Shown in pieces: positions 36,408 to 46,248 of a DNA stretch of 53,987 nt. A program made the translations under genes and the position numbers. Positions within the stretch are counted from its first letter, which is position 1; each line of letters opens with the position of its first letter. The notes beneath the pieces were generated by a model. It had not been told where the DNA came from. It saw only the letters and a list, made by a program, of their open reading frames with translations, and made no database searches. The stretch comes from Phycisphaerales bacterium. Its GTDB lineage: Bacteria > Planctomycetota > Phycisphaerae > WQYP01. Location: assembly GCA_009781185.1 (NCBI GenBank), contig WQYP01000008.1, forward strand, positions 1 to 53,987, in the 5' to 3' direction.

Positions 36408-36878
36408 ATGCGAATGATCCGAAAGGTACAGCAAGGAACGCTTGCGGATAACGCGATTGCTAAGAAGGCCCTGGAAGAAATCCAGAAGATCGAGGACGAG
36501 GCAAAGCAGAAGAAATTCGCGCAGCTCGAATCACTCCAGCAGGTAAAGGCGAACATTCTTGATCGCATGGAGGAGTTGCAGCATCAACTTGCGCAGGTCG
36601 ACAATGCGATCACGATGATCACTGGCGCAGGCAGCAAAGCATCGGCGTCACGACAGCCGAAGCGAACATACCGTAATCTCGACGAAGAGCGGGATCGAGT
36701 AGCTCGCTGGATGGTGGCAAGGAAGGGTGAGAGATTCATGGCGGGCGATCTGGCGAAGGAGTTCCCGGAACTCGATGGCTTTAAGATCAGCCTGTTCCTG
36801 AAACCGCTGATGCAAGCGGGTACGGTAAAAACTGACGACAGTGAAGGCCATCGGCGAATGCGGTATTTCGTGGAGTAA
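36408..36878 (+). CDS. Coiled-coil plus winged-helix protein, possible regulator
   Basis: 156 aa from ATG 36408 with GGAG eight bases upstream. Residues ~10-75 form a charged coiled coil (KKALEEIQKIEDEAKQKKFA...LQQVKANILDRMEELQHQLA). A basic linker follows, then a C-terminal winged helix (VARWMVARKGERFMAGDLAK...LKPLMQAGTVKTDD...RRMRYFVE). It could bind DNA as a dimer and, being divergent from the CHAT-STAND gene, may regulate the island. It lies 28 bases from the next gene. Confidence 0.65.
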   Translation: MRMIRKVQQGTLADNAIAKKALEEIQKIEDEAKQKKFAQLESLQQVKANILDRMEELQHQLAQVDNAITMITGAGSKASASRQPKRTYRNLDEERDRVARWMVARKGERFMAGDLAKEFPELDGFKISLFLKPLMQAGTVKTDDSEGHRRMRYFVE

Positions 36879-36906
36879 CGTAACTAATGGTCCGGAGGAA
36901 AGCTCT

Positions 36907-37284
36907 ATGTTTGAGATTGCAGATAAGGTTATCGACGGCATCAAATTGCTTCGCGAAACTACCAAGAAGATGCAGAATGCGGAACTGCAGGGGCAAATTG
37001 CCGATTTGATGTTGGCGTCCGCTGACATGAAATTAGAGATGGTCGAACTCAAAGCTAAAATACTGAAGGTACGGGAAGAGAACGCAGAACTGAAACGAAC
37101 AAACGATCTGCGAGCGAATATCGAGATTCGAGAGAAAAATCATGTTTACCTCAAGAGCCCTATTCTTGGTTACAACCAAGGACCATTTTGCCCGATTTGC
37201 CTGGAAATAGACGGCAAGCTCATCAATATCTGGGAATCATCGATGGGATGGTGTTGCCCCCACTGTGAGAAAAATCTCGGCTAA
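36907..37284 (+). CDS. Coiled-coil plus zinc-ribbon small protein
   Basis: 125 aa; GGAGG nine bases before ATG 36907. The first ~75 residues form a long helix or coiled coil (QNAELQGQIADLMLASADMK, LEMVELKAKILKVREENAEL). The C-terminus is a zinc ribbon with CPIC and, 20 residues on, CPHC. Such small proteins are common near phage and defence genes; the role is unknown. Probably co-transcribed with the winged-helix gene. Confidence 0.72.
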   Translation: MFEIADKVIDGIKLLRETTKKMQNAELQGQIADLMLASADMKLEMVELKAKILKVREENAELKRTNDLRANIEIREKNHVYLKSPILGYNQGPFCPICLEIDGKLINIWESSMGWCCPHCEKNLG

Positions 37285-37310
37285 TAAACTCTTCGTCCGT
37301 TCTCCATCAG

Positions 37311-37499
37311 GTCGGGCACACATTAAGCTTTGGCAGCTTCTGGCGCGACATCGTCGAGCCCTATATCGACATTTCTGGTGTGTGGCATGTACGTCTCGGG
37401 GATTATCCGCATAGTCGAGTGTGGTCCAACCCCAATACTGCGGTGCCGATCGATAAAACGATGTTAGGCGTTTTAGCAGCAACCTTGCCTCACGTATAG
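37311..37499 (+). pseudogene. Possible 3' fragment of a lost gene
   Basis: The frame GTC GGG CAC ... GTA TAG reads VGHTLSFGSFWRDIVEPYID, then ISGVWHVRLGDYPHSRVWSN and PNTAVPIDKTMLGVLAATLP before the stop. This is well-formed protein composition over ~62 codons but has no start or ribosome site, and the frame is closed upstream at about 37267. Its end overlaps the convergent gene by about 10 bases. It could be the tail of a truncated gene. I do not recognise the family. Confidence 0.35.
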
Positions 37500-40400
37500 G
37501 CATCCCCCGTGCTTGATCCAGGTGTCACGAAATCATCCCGCATGCGATATGCCGCGGATGATCCAGAAGCGACAAGCTCATCGAGAAGATGCAACACTGC
37601 TTCCCGTAAGTCAGGACATGATTTCAACTCCGCTGGCTTGCTGTAAACCCAGCGGCCGAGAAGGAATTCAACCAAGAAACTGCTCGATTTGTCAGACAAG
37701 ATTATCCGTGCGTCGCCTTCTTTGAGTTTCGACGACAGGTGGACAAACCCTTGAGGCAATGATCGCTCTCCAATCTCAGACAAAAAATGAGCGTAATACC
37801 TGAATATGGTGGGCTTCGGAGGCAGCGATATGAAGAATTGGTCGACCAGTTCCGCAAAACCTTCAAGCGCTGGCCAATGGCGTGCATCCTCCTTCCACTC
37901 CAAGCCCAGAAGCATGGCTGAAAGAAGTTGATCACTATTTCGGCGACGTATGTCGAGTTTTGCCAGCCAAGGAGCTTTCGCTACGCGGGTCGCAAATTCT
38001 TGCCACAATGACCAGAAAATGGGAGCACTACCGCCATTGTCGACCACAAGGGCAAGCTGTCGGACGAATGTCTCGACATCGTCCGGACAATTGTCAACGC
38101 ACGCAAGGAGAGGTTCACATAATTTGACGGCATCTGTTGCTGGCAGGCGAAGGCAAAACTCCGCCAGTTTGCGTAGCAGGTCATATTCCATGCGATAGTC
38201 ACGACTTCGACCACCACGGTCATTACGCTTCGGTTTCCAGGCTGCAGCTAATGATTCGGCCAACAACGAAAACGCTCGCCGAGTAAGGAGGTTCTCTGAC
38301 CAATAACCGAGGATGCTCAGGACCATACTTATTGCATCCGCTCCCCACCAGTCATTCAAACCAATGGCGACTAGGTCATCATCGGCACATGGGGTGTCGG
38401 AGAGTATGGCCGCTTTCACCTCATCCCGTATCAATGAGTCGTACTGCTCAGGATCGATGCGATCTTGGCAACGTTTTTCTCTTTGCTCCTTCGATATCTG
38501 CTGGAGCAGGCTGGCACGAAGCGCCATTGCTCTGACGCATGAAAGGACAAATGTGGGATTTGTACTTGTGAGATGGGCACCTACACCCTCTACAGCATAA
38601 ACGACAACCTCATGACAGACGTGTGTAAGAGCCACGGCGATACTCTCGCGAACTAAGGTGCGAGCGTCAGGTGGTAAATCGTATGTCAGAACGCGTGGCA
38701 GAATATAGGCTGCAGGCCGGGATGCGTCGTTCTGATTCCTGCTCACTTTCGCTTGAATTCCATCCCGCTCTGCATCGCGACTCACGGCCCAATTAAGCTC
38801 TCCAATCACCCATTGTTGTTTTTCCTGATCCATCTCAGCCCAATGGTCACGGGCGCATACAGCAGCTACCAATCCAGGTGCGTCTCGAAAATGCAGATGA
38901 TGGGCAAGCTGTGAACGATCACCTTTTGTTGTGACCTCTTGGGCGTCTTGCAGCCGTTTCCGCCAATCGTCGGGATTGTACGTGTCCGTTGTCTGACGAG
39001 AGAAACAAGATGCTCCCCACATGAATAGAGACACGCCGTCCAGATATTCCTGTCGTTCTAACGCACCATCTTCGGCAAATGCTTCGAGGTCCTTCTCAAG
39101 TCCTTGCGGAGACATCACAATCTGTTTTGGTGAAACACGAGCCGTGCTGTCGGAATTAGTGTTGGCAGCATCATCCGTAGGTTCTGATATGACTTGATAC
39201 CGTCTAAAATCCATACGATGCAATGCCAGCCGCCAATGCCTATCCTCGTCGTCTTGTTGATCTTCTGGCGGTAATGCAACGTGATGTGCGTCAAGAATCG
39301 CATAAACACGTGGTCCTGCCAACGCAATTGCGACCCATTCCAAGTAGCGTTTTCGATGCTCCCTCTGGTCGCTCGCACGGCGTTCTTCCATATAAAGCTG
39401 CGATTCACCACCGCGCTCTGGAAAAAACTCCAGAAATTTACTTGGCGGATGCGAGTCTTGAACATATCGCTGTATGTCCATTTGGATTAATTGGGCTAAG
39501 TCACGGCAAGTTAGCAAGACCAGCGCTGCTTCGCCGGCAGCGTGTGGGAACGCCATCGCCACACTGGCTACAACCGATGTAATCGCGACGTTATTACTCT
39601 TGCGGAGTGCATAAATCAGCCAGCTTTGGAGATGTTCCGGCGCGATTTCTCCTATCTGAAGCAACCATTCCTCCAACGCCATGAGCGCACACTGAAGAAC
39701 ATTGGGACCGACTGACGTACCCCGATACAGGTTCCAGAGACGCTCCTCGCACCATTGTTTTTGATCGCATCCATCGGGAAGCGTTAGTGTTATCTGGCTG
39801 GGAGCCGCGACGTATTGCATAGGCCTTTGGGCGAAATTGTCGCACGCATAGTTCATGAGGTCGAGAATGAACGCCATACCCTTGGCGGGATGAAAACGGA
39901 GCAACGAATTAAATGGTCCGCGAATGGCACTCGCCTCCCGAAATTCGAAATCCAGATGCTCCTTCAAACCAAAGATGCGTTCCAATTCCAGTAACGCATC
40001 GTAGTCTTCGATAAATCCCGGATTTCGTGGACGCTCCTTGAAATAGGCTTGGGCCAGCTTGATAACAACATCTGGAGCCGCCTTGCATGCAAATGTACTA
40101 TCAATGCCCGTTAGCAGAAACTTTGCGAATTCAGCGGCTACATGATCACTATAACCATTGACGGATGCCCGTTGAGCTAACGCCGCAAATGCCTGCTCGT
40201 CTCCCTCTGGGATTTTGATAACAACCTTCAAAACATCCTTAAGTGCTTCCTCAGTCGAATAATCATCCAGTTGCGGTAAAAGTCGATACGCAATGTTTGC
40301 GGCGTCCTGAATTCCATCAGGGCTGGGCGATAAAACTGATACACCAGCAGCCCAGTCACTCAGCAACCCGACGATGAGATTCGTACTGTCGGAGGGCAGG

Positions 40401-42616
40401 TCGTCCAGGGCGTCCCGCACGAGTCGCAGAACCGCTGGCCATGCCGAGCCATATGGAACGAACCAAAGGGCTTGGACTTGTTTCACTGGCCTGATCCAAG
40501 ACGGCGTCGTCTTACAAGCTACACGCACAAGCAGAATGACATGGCGAAGCATCAGGCCGTTGTTCTGAAGAAGATGGGGTTTGATCCTTTCGAGGAAACC
40601 CGATGCAGTGGAAGACAACAGGGCGGCGACCAAAGTGTCATCACGGAAATGAGAAGACAATGTGGTATCAACAACCACCGAAGTGACATACTTATCCGCA
40701 TCCGCAGGCGAGGAATCCAAAAACTCTCCCAACCATTTTCGATAAGCGCGACGGATTGCCGGGCAGGTGCCAAGTTTTGCTTCGAATTCAGCGAGGCTTC
40801 CTTTTTCTATCGCAAATGTCTCTCCAATCCAACGAAGGGCGACCCAGTCCTCCAAAGCATCATGCACTGGCGCTGCGAGTGCTTCCGTCTTTTCGGCATA
40901 GGCGATGAGATTGTCGTTGCGTAGACGATCCAGCCCGTCTCGATCAAGATCATCACAACGTACCCAAGGTTCCAGCGCTCGAGCACGACGGAGGCACAGC
41001 TCCATGAGGATTTGTTCCCGACATCTGGGCATCCCATTTGCAGGTTGATCTTCACGGCGAACGACCTCACGCCAGAATTTTTCTCTGAAAGCACGCTCAT
41101 CTGCCGGCAGCGTCGCATCCGACGGCCAAGACATCATGGCGGCTTTATCGAGATAATACGGGTTTCGGAAAAGCTTCTTTAGAATTTGGTGGCTCGCAGG
41201 CCGACGCAACGCGGGAATTGCATTCACTGCTTCAGCAAGCTCGTCGTCCGTAAGCTCGGGCACATCAAACACACGACACTGAAGCCCTGCATGCTCAACG
41301 AAAGCGGCCTTCACTGTGTCAGCAGAATAGTCGCGACAGGTGAGGATAAGCCGCCAATTCGTGTCGGCTGCAATAAGGCGGAGCAAATCGAGGAATGCCT
41401 CTCGTTGCGACGATTCCAGAAGACGTTCGATGCTTTCCGCCAAGATGATCTTCCGCCCTTGTCCAGCGAGCAAACTAAAAACTTCCTGAGCACCAACACC
41501 GATCTGGGCGTCGTGCAAGAGCTGATCAAGATGGGCGACGGCAAATTCCTCGGCACGAAAAGCAAAACCGATGTTCTCCGCTCCCAAACGGCAAACGACT
41601 TGTTTGGCCAACGCGGATTTCCCAAATCCGCCGGGGCCTGTGATCAGGACGGCTCGTACCTCGTCGAGATCATTCAGAATTTTGCTGATAGTATCTTCTC
41701 GTGGCAGTTCAACGGTTCTGCCGAGCGTCGTGCGAATCCCCAACAGAACCGTTTGTGAATGAGCTTGCATCCGGCGCAATGCAGAGAAGCTTGCACTACT
41801 GATCGGAGAGTGTCTCTTCCGAACGCTCTCAGGGAGCGTGTCCAACGTAATGCTCGCAGCTTGCGACATCCGTTTCCCGGCAAATTCTACTAACTCGCTC
41901 CACGTTGCCGAAGCTTCCGCCAACCGATCATGCCCGCTGGCAGTATACGCCAGCATCGTCTTGATCATGGCCTCTGCCTGATTTGTCGAGGTCGCCAAAT
42001 CATAGCTCAAGAGATGCAGTACCTTGAGAAAGTTCCAGAAGGAATCGTCGCTATAGGCAATGTCAGAAACCTGCTGAACGATCTTGCGAATGTGAGCGGT
42101 ATATTCGACAGAACGCTTCGACAGCAGGCCGGGCGTTGAAAGTCGTCGGCCGAAATCTACGGCGCTCTTTGATGCGTGTGCGCAGTCCAACAGTGCTCCC
42201 AGCCCTTCGAGTAGGACATCTGTCCCTCGTTGGATAACGAGCACGAGGCTATCTCGCGTTCGGTCGAATAGTTCGGAGTGGTGAAAATCTCGCCAGAAGT
42301 CTCGAAAGGCTTTCTGGCAATCCTCATTGTTGGCACTCAGCGTAAACGAGCGTTTAATCTGAATGGCCATCTTACGTAGGCCGCCATCGGCTCGAACACC
42401 CACCAAAAGTGTGTCATCGGTTTGCCAACCCAAGTGCTTGGTCTGGAAATGGACCTCCTGAAGAGCACAGTCGTGGATAATCGGCGGAATGCCGCGAACC
42501 AACAGGATAGACAGGAATGCAGCGTTGACATGCTGCTCGAAGACTGTTCCTCCGCCACCGGTTGCCACCGAGCTTGAGATATGGGATGAATTTGGTGTTG
42601 TCTGCGCTTCTGCCAT
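37490..42616 (-). CDS. Avs-like nuclease-STAND NTPase defence protein
   Basis: 1708 aa; AGGA about 7 bases before ATG 42616. The N-terminal ~200 residues look like a Cap4/DUF4297 or Mrr-type PD-(D/E)xK nuclease: GGGGTVFEQHVNAAFLSILL, then TDDTLLVG with D67/D68, and QIKRS with Q86-x-K88. A STAND NTPase follows with Walker A GPGGFGKS at 327-334, a Walker B-like KIILAESIERLL at 389-400 and an arginine-bearing WRLILTCRDYS. About 1100 further residues are mostly helical and without obvious repeats, as expected for the sensor part of Avs proteins. Avs proteins recognise phage proteins and then cut DNA; that role is inferred from architecture. Convergent with the two small genes at its left. Confidence 0.82.
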   Translation of the reverse strand: MAEAQTTPNSSHISSSVATGGGGTVFEQHVNAAFLSILLVRGIPPIIHDCALQEVHFQTKHLGWQTDDTLLVGVRADGGLRKMAIQIKRSFTLSANNEDCQKAFRDFWRDFHHSELFDRTRDSLVLVIQRGTDVLLEGLGALLDCAHASKSAVDFGRRLSTPGLLSKRSVEYTAHIRKIVQQVSDIAYSDDSFWNFLKVLHLLSYDLATSTNQAEAMIKTMLAYTASGHDRLAEASATWSELVEFAGKRMSQAASITLDTLPESVRKRHSPISSASFSALRRMQAHSQTVLLGIRTTLGRTVELPREDTISKILNDLDEVRAVLITGPGGFGKSALAKQVVCRLGAENIGFAFRAEEFAVAHLDQLLHDAQIGVGAQEVFSLLAGQGRKIILAESIERLLESSQREAFLDLLRLIAADTNWRLILTCRDYSADTVKAAFVEHAGLQCRVFDVPELTDDELAEAVNAIPALRRPASHQILKKLFRNPYYLDKAAMMSWPSDATLPADERAFREKFWREVVRREDQPANGMPRCREQILMELCLRRARALEPWVRCDDLDRDGLDRLRNDNLIAYAEKTEALAAPVHDALEDWVALRWIGETFAIEKGSLAEFEAKLGTCPAIRRAYRKWLGEFLDSSPADADKYVTSVVVDTTLSSHFRDDTLVAALLSSTASGFLERIKPHLLQNNGLMLRHVILLVRVACKTTPSWIRPVKQVQALWFVPYGSAWPAVLRLVRDALDDLPSDSTNLIVGLLSDWAAGVSVLSPSPDGIQDAANIAYRLLPQLDDYSTEEALKDVLKVVIKIPEGDEQAFAALAQRASVNGYSDHVAAEFAKFLLTGIDSTFACKAAPDVVIKLAQAYFKERPRNPGFIEDYDALLELERIFGLKEHLDFEFREASAIRGPFNSLLRFHPAKGMAFILDLMNYACDNFAQRPMQYVAAPSQITLTLPDGCDQKQWCEERLWNLYRGTSVGPNVLQCALMALEEWLLQIGEIAPEHLQSWLIYALRKSNNVAITSVVASVAMAFPHAAGEAALVLLTCRDLAQLIQMDIQRYVQDSHPPSKFLEFFPERGGESQLYMEERRASDQREHRKRYLEWVAIALAGPRVYAILDAHHVALPPEDQQDDEDRHWRLALHRMDFRRYQVISEPTDDAANTNSDSTARVSPKQIVMSPQGLEKDLEAFAEDGALERQEYLDGVSLFMWGASCFSRQTTDTYNPDDWRKRLQDAQEVTTKGDRSQLAHHLHFRDAPGLVAAVCARDHWAEMDQEKQQWVIGELNWAVSRDAERDGIQAKVSRNQNDASRPAAYILPRVLTYDLPPDARTLVRESIAVALTHVCHEVVVYAVEGVGAHLTSTNPTFVLSCVRAMALRASLLQQISKEQREKRCQDRIDPEQYDSLIRDEVKAAILSDTPCADDDLVAIGLNDWWGADAISMVLSILGYWSENLLTRRAFSLLAESLAAAWKPKRNDRGGRSRDYRMEYDLLRKLAEFCLRLPATDAVKLCEPLLACVDNCPDDVETFVRQLALVVDNGGSAPIFWSLWQEFATRVAKAPWLAKLDIRRRNSDQLLSAMLLGLEWKEDARHWPALEGFAELVDQFFISLPPKPTIFRYYAHFLSEIGERSLPQGFVHLSSKLKEGDARIILSDKSSSFLVEFLLGRWVYSKPAELKSCPDLREAVLHLLDELVASGSSAAYRMRDDFVTPGSSTGDAYT

Positions 42617-42642
42617 ACGTCGTCCTGACCGCGATACGCAGA

Positions 42643-42900
42643 TTATCGCAGGGAAACTCTTATTGGGGAAGGAAGACTGAGCCTACGATATACGACTCGT
42701 CCGTGAACCTCACCTTCCGGGGTGGCATCGATCACGCGTTTGATGACGCTGACGGTGGAGAGGTCTTCGGCTTGGCCTTCGAAGTTCAGAATAATACGAT
42801 AACGGAGGCTGAATATCAGAATACTACGGACATCGGCAAAATGGCCATATTCTTTAGCGAGATACAAGTATATGATAACAAAAGACTTGCAGGCGATCAC
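42643..42900 (-). CDS. Uncertain small protein before the Avs-like gene
   Basis: 85 aa if started at GTG 42900. Composition is protein-like (SFVIIYLYLAKEYGHFADVR; ILNFEGQAEDLSTVSVIKRV) but no family is recognised. Its GTG overlaps a TGA that ends another minus-strand frame reading HFWATEIEACDYEIKVEEPS then SEEDGSIYWIT, so two coupled small genes are possible; the upstream one has no clear start. The plus strand over the same bases is also open, so the true coding strand is not settled. 42901-43180 otherwise holds only the leader of the next gene. Confidence 0.3.
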   Translation of the reverse strand: MIACKSFVIIYLYLAKEYGHFADVRSILIFSLRYRIILNFEGQAEDLSTVSVIKRVIDATPEGEVHGRVVYRRLSLPSPIRVSLR

Positions 42901-43180
42901 GTGATCCAGTAAATCGAGCCGTCCTCTTCAGAGGATGGTTCCTCAACCTTGATCTCATAATCGCAAGCTTCTATTTCAGTAGCCCAAAAATGCCGGGGGT
43001 TGGAGGCCGTACAGACGGTCACCTTCCGAGGCACAGATCTGGGACCGGGATCATCCTCGGTCTGTGGTACACCGACACCTCGGTCGCCCGCCGGGAGATG
43101 GGGGGCATACGGTAGCGGTGTGCAACATTTACATGGAGAGGACGTTGTGGCAAGAGGCAATTTCTCATTAGGAGCATGCA

Positions 43181-44344
43181 ATGAAAAAAATGATTGGCAT
43201 ACTGGCGTCGGTGGTGTTGGTTGGCGGAATTTTGTTTGGGGAAGGTATGACGGTGCGCGGAGCGGAGGAGGTGATTGATTGGAATAAGGCGAGGCAATTG
43301 CGGCAGCGTGAGCAGAACAGAGAGACGTTGTCGGCGGAGGAGCAGGCGTATTTGGATCGTGCCAAGGCGGCGATTCAGAGCGGAAATGGGCCGGGACAGC
43401 AGGGGCAGAGGCCGCAGCAAGGGATGCCAGAAATGACACCGAGGGAGTCGACGGGGTTGGTACCGTTGACGGATTTGAAGGAGAAATACAAGGGACAGGA
43501 TGGCGGCTTGTATGGCGGAGGGAGCAATGAGGTTCCGGCAGAGCAGATGAAGCGAGCGATGGAGGCGGCAGGGCGGATTCGGCCGTTGGATAAGGACGGT
43601 AATCCTGCGGCAGATGGGAAGATCGTGCTGATGTCGATTGGCATGTCGAACACGACGCAGGCGTTTTCACGGTTCAAAGTGGAGGCCGATGCGGACAAGG
43701 AAAAGAATCCGCAGGTGGTGATAGTCGATGGTGCGCAGGGCGGGATGGATGCGGCGGCATGGGTGGAGGGTCGCGGCGACATTCGGCCGGAGAAGGTATG
43801 GGCGAATGCGGAAGCGAAGATGACGGCAAGTGGGGTAACACCGCAGCAAGTGCAGGTGATTTGGATCAAGCAGGCGGTAGCTGGCACGGGACGGTTTGGT
43901 GAGTTTCCAAAGTCCAGCGATGTGTTGAAAGAGAATTTGGTGAAAACATTGCAAATGGCGAAGGAGAAGTATCCGAATCTGCAGGTGGCGTATTTATCGA
44001 GCCGGATTTATGCGGGATATGCGACGACGGGATTGAATCCTGAGCCGTATGCGTATGAAGGGGCGTTTGCAGTACGTGGCGTTATTGAGATGCAGATGAA
44101 GGGGGACGCTGGGTTGAATTGCGATGCGAGTAAGGGCGCAGTGAAAGCACCGGTGGTGCTGTGGGGGCCATATTTGTGGGCGGATGGGGTGAAGGGACGC
44201 AAAGGGGATGATCTGGTGTGGCAGAAGGATGATTTGGCGAACGACGGAACGCATCCGAGCCAGAGCGGACAGAAGAAGGTGGCGCAGATGCTGCTGAAGT
44301 TTATGAAGACGGATGCGACGGCGAAGGGGTGGTTTGTGAAATGA
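43181..44344 (+). CDS. Secreted SGNH-hydrolase-like protein
   Basis: 387 aa; AGGAG about 7 bases before ATG 43181. Signal peptide MKKMIGILASVVLVGGILFG with cleavage near GAE. A Gln/Pro/Gly-rich linker follows to about residue 90. The core contains KIVLMSIGMSNTTQAF (position of the SGNH nucleophile block, here SIGMSN rather than GDS), VVIVDGAQGGMDAAAW, VQVIWIKQAVAG and, near the end, NDGTHPSQSG (block V DxxH). A secreted esterase-like fold is likely; the substrate is unknown. It stands alone and marks the return to ordinary chromosome. Confidence 0.65.
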   Translation: MKKMIGILASVVLVGGILFGEGMTVRGAEEVIDWNKARQLRQREQNRETLSAEEQAYLDRAKAAIQSGNGPGQQGQRPQQGMPEMTPRESTGLVPLTDLKEKYKGQDGGLYGGGSNEVPAEQMKRAMEAAGRIRPLDKDGNPAADGKIVLMSIGMSNTTQAFSRFKVEADADKEKNPQVVIVDGAQGGMDAAAWVEGRGDIRPEKVWANAEAKMTASGVTPQQVQVIWIKQAVAGTGRFGEFPKSSDVLKENLVKTLQMAKEKYPNLQVAYLSSRIYAGYATTGLNPEPYAYEGAFAVRGVIEMQMKGDAGLNCDASKGAVKAPVVLWGPYLWADGVKGRKGDDLVWQKDDLANDGTHPSQSGQKKVAQMLLKFMKTDATAKGWFVK

Positions 44345-44514
44345 TAACATTAAAAAAGGTTTGCATGAGGGCGTGATGGAACGATGGTTGATTTGAGATA
44401 ACGAAGATATTCCTCATTTGCCCTTCACGGTCGGTTATATGGAATTTCGAGTATGATGTATTTCTGTTTCAAGGCTTCGAAGTTGGCTGGCTGAGAATAA
44501 ACAAGGAGTGGTTT

Positions 44515-46206
44515 ATGTCTGATCCTGTCATTGTATGTCCCAAATGCAAGGCAGACATTCCTCTGACGAGTGCCATTGAGGGGCCGATCGCCGAGCGGCT
44601 TCGCCAACAGTTCGAGGCCGCGAACAAGATCAAAGAAGAGGCCCTCGTTCAGAGGGAGCGGGCATTGACCAGCCAGCAAGCAAAGTTAGAAAAGGCCAAG
44701 CTTGACCAGGAACGGCAACTCGCGGAGAAACTGGAGAACGAACGTAACAATCTCGCGGCGCAGGCGCGTCAGCAAGCTCAGCTCGATGTGGCGGTGGAAC
44801 TGAAAGATCTACGGGAGCAAGTAGGTGACCATCGCAAAAAACTCGAAGCAGCGCAAGCGACAGAGTTGGCGTTGCGAAAAGATCGCCGCGAACTCGAACA
44901 ACAAAAAGAGAACCTTGCATTGGAAGTCACACGAAGGCTTGATGAGGAACGCAGCAAGATCAAGGACGAAACGCAGAAGGCGTTAGCGGCGGAGTATCAA
45001 CGCAAAGAAGCCGAGAAAGATCAGCAGCTTACGGCTCTGCGTCAGCAGGTGGATGAGGTTCATCAACAAGCAGACGCTCTTGCTCAGAGGGAAAGGGACA
45101 TTGCCGCCGGGCAGATCGAACTTGAACAGGCACGCAAGTCGCTTGACGTTCAAGTGGCGGAGAAGCTCAAAGTGGAACAGGCGAAGATTGCCGCGGAAGC
45201 TGCACGGGAGGCCAAAGCCGCTCTCGTGGCGGAAATGACGGACCTGCAAGGTCAACTGGCCGACAAAGACAAGAAACTCGCCAACGCCCAGCAAGCAGAA
45301 CTGGAATTGCGACAACAGCGCCGAGCACTGGAAGAAGAGAAGTCGGAATTAAAATTGGAGGTCGCTCGACAAATAGATGCAGAGCGCGAGCAGATCAAAT
45401 CGAACGCTCTGAAAGCCTCTGATGAATCGCACCGACTCAAGGAAGCCGAGAAGGACAAGCAGATCACGGACCTGCGGCAGACGATCGACGAGCTCAAACG
45501 GAAAGCGGAACAAGGCTCGCAGCAGTTGCAGGGTGAAGTGCTGGAGTTGGAACTGGAGCGTTTGCTGCGAGAGAGATTCCCCCACGATCAGGTCACCGCA
45601 GTTCCCAAGGGAGTTCATGGCGGCGACGTGATCCATGAAATCTTGACTCCCGCGGAGCTGTCTTGCGGAACGATCCTGTGGGAGTTCAAACGTACCAAGA
45701 CATGGAGCAATGCGTGGATCGACAAACTTAAGAGTGATCAGCGGGCCGCGAAGGCGGATTTAGCGGTGATCGTTTCCACCGCGATGCCCAAGGATTGTTC
45801 CACTTTTGTCCACATGGATGGCGTGTGGGTGACGAGCCGTGATTGCCTGATGAGCGTTGCGACGGCGTTACGCATGGGGATCCTGCAACTGGCCGAGACC
45901 AAGCGGGCGGCGGAGGGAAAAAATGGAAAGATAGAGGCTCTTTACAATTATCTCTCCGGCCATGAGTTCAAGCATCGCGTCGAAGCCATTGTGGAAGCGT
46001 TTAGCACAATGCGGGCCGAGTTGGAGCAGGAAAAAAAAGCCATGACCAAGATTTGGGCCAAACGCGAAAAGCAGTTGGAACAGGTCTTGGCCAGTACCAC
46101 CGGCATGCACGGGGATTTAGCCGGGATCATTGGTGGTGCGCTGCCCGCGATTGAAAGCATCGAGTTACTAACGCTGGCAGCAGGCAATGACAACGGCAAC
46201 ACCTGA
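44515..46206 (+). CDS. DUF2130 family protein
   Basis: 563 aa; AAGGAG about 6 bases before ATG 44515. A short CPKC near the N-terminus is followed by about 330 residues of coiled coil rich in E, K, Q, A and R. The C-terminal DUF2130 domain resembles a restriction-endonuclease fold: LELERLLRERFPHDQVTAVP, HGGDVIHEI, ILWEFKRTKTWSNAWIDKLK with the D...EFK core, then VSTAMPK and HMDGVWVTSRDCLMSVATAL. Family function is not established. It is 42 bases upstream of the nucleotidyltransferase pair, in the same direction. Confidence 0.9.
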   Translation: MSDPVIVCPKCKADIPLTSAIEGPIAERLRQQFEAANKIKEEALVQRERALTSQQAKLEKAKLDQERQLAEKLENERNNLAAQARQQAQLDVAVELKDLREQVGDHRKKLEAAQATELALRKDRRELEQQKENLALEVTRRLDEERSKIKDETQKALAAEYQRKEAEKDQQLTALRQQVDEVHQQADALAQRERDIAAGQIELEQARKSLDVQVAEKLKVEQAKIAAEAAREAKAALVAEMTDLQGQLADKDKKLANAQQAELELRQQRRALEEEKSELKLEVARQIDAEREQIKSNALKASDESHRLKEAEKDKQITDLRQTIDELKRKAEQGSQQLQGEVLELELERLLRERFPHDQVTAVPKGVHGGDVIHEILTPAELSCGTILWEFKRTKTWSNAWIDKLKSDQRAAKADLAVIVSTAMPKDCSTFVHMDGVWVTSRDCLMSVATALRMGILQLAETKRAAEGKNGKIEALYNYLSGHEFKHRVEAIVEAFSTMRAELEQEKKAMTKIWAKREKQLEQVLASTTGMHGDLAGIIGGALPAIESIELLTLAAGNDNGNT

Positions 46207-46248
46207 TACTGTTATTCTTCAGATTCGAAAATTATTACAAGCACCAAC

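Noticed and set aside
37237..37503. 88-codon minus-strand frame after the Avs-like gene
   Set aside because: Cys/Arg-rich composition and no ribosome site; the plus-strand fragment reads better.
43000..43278. 92-codon plus-strand frame before the SGNH-like gene
   Set aside because: Gly-rich, overlaps the signal-peptide region of the real gene in another frame and lacks a start signal.
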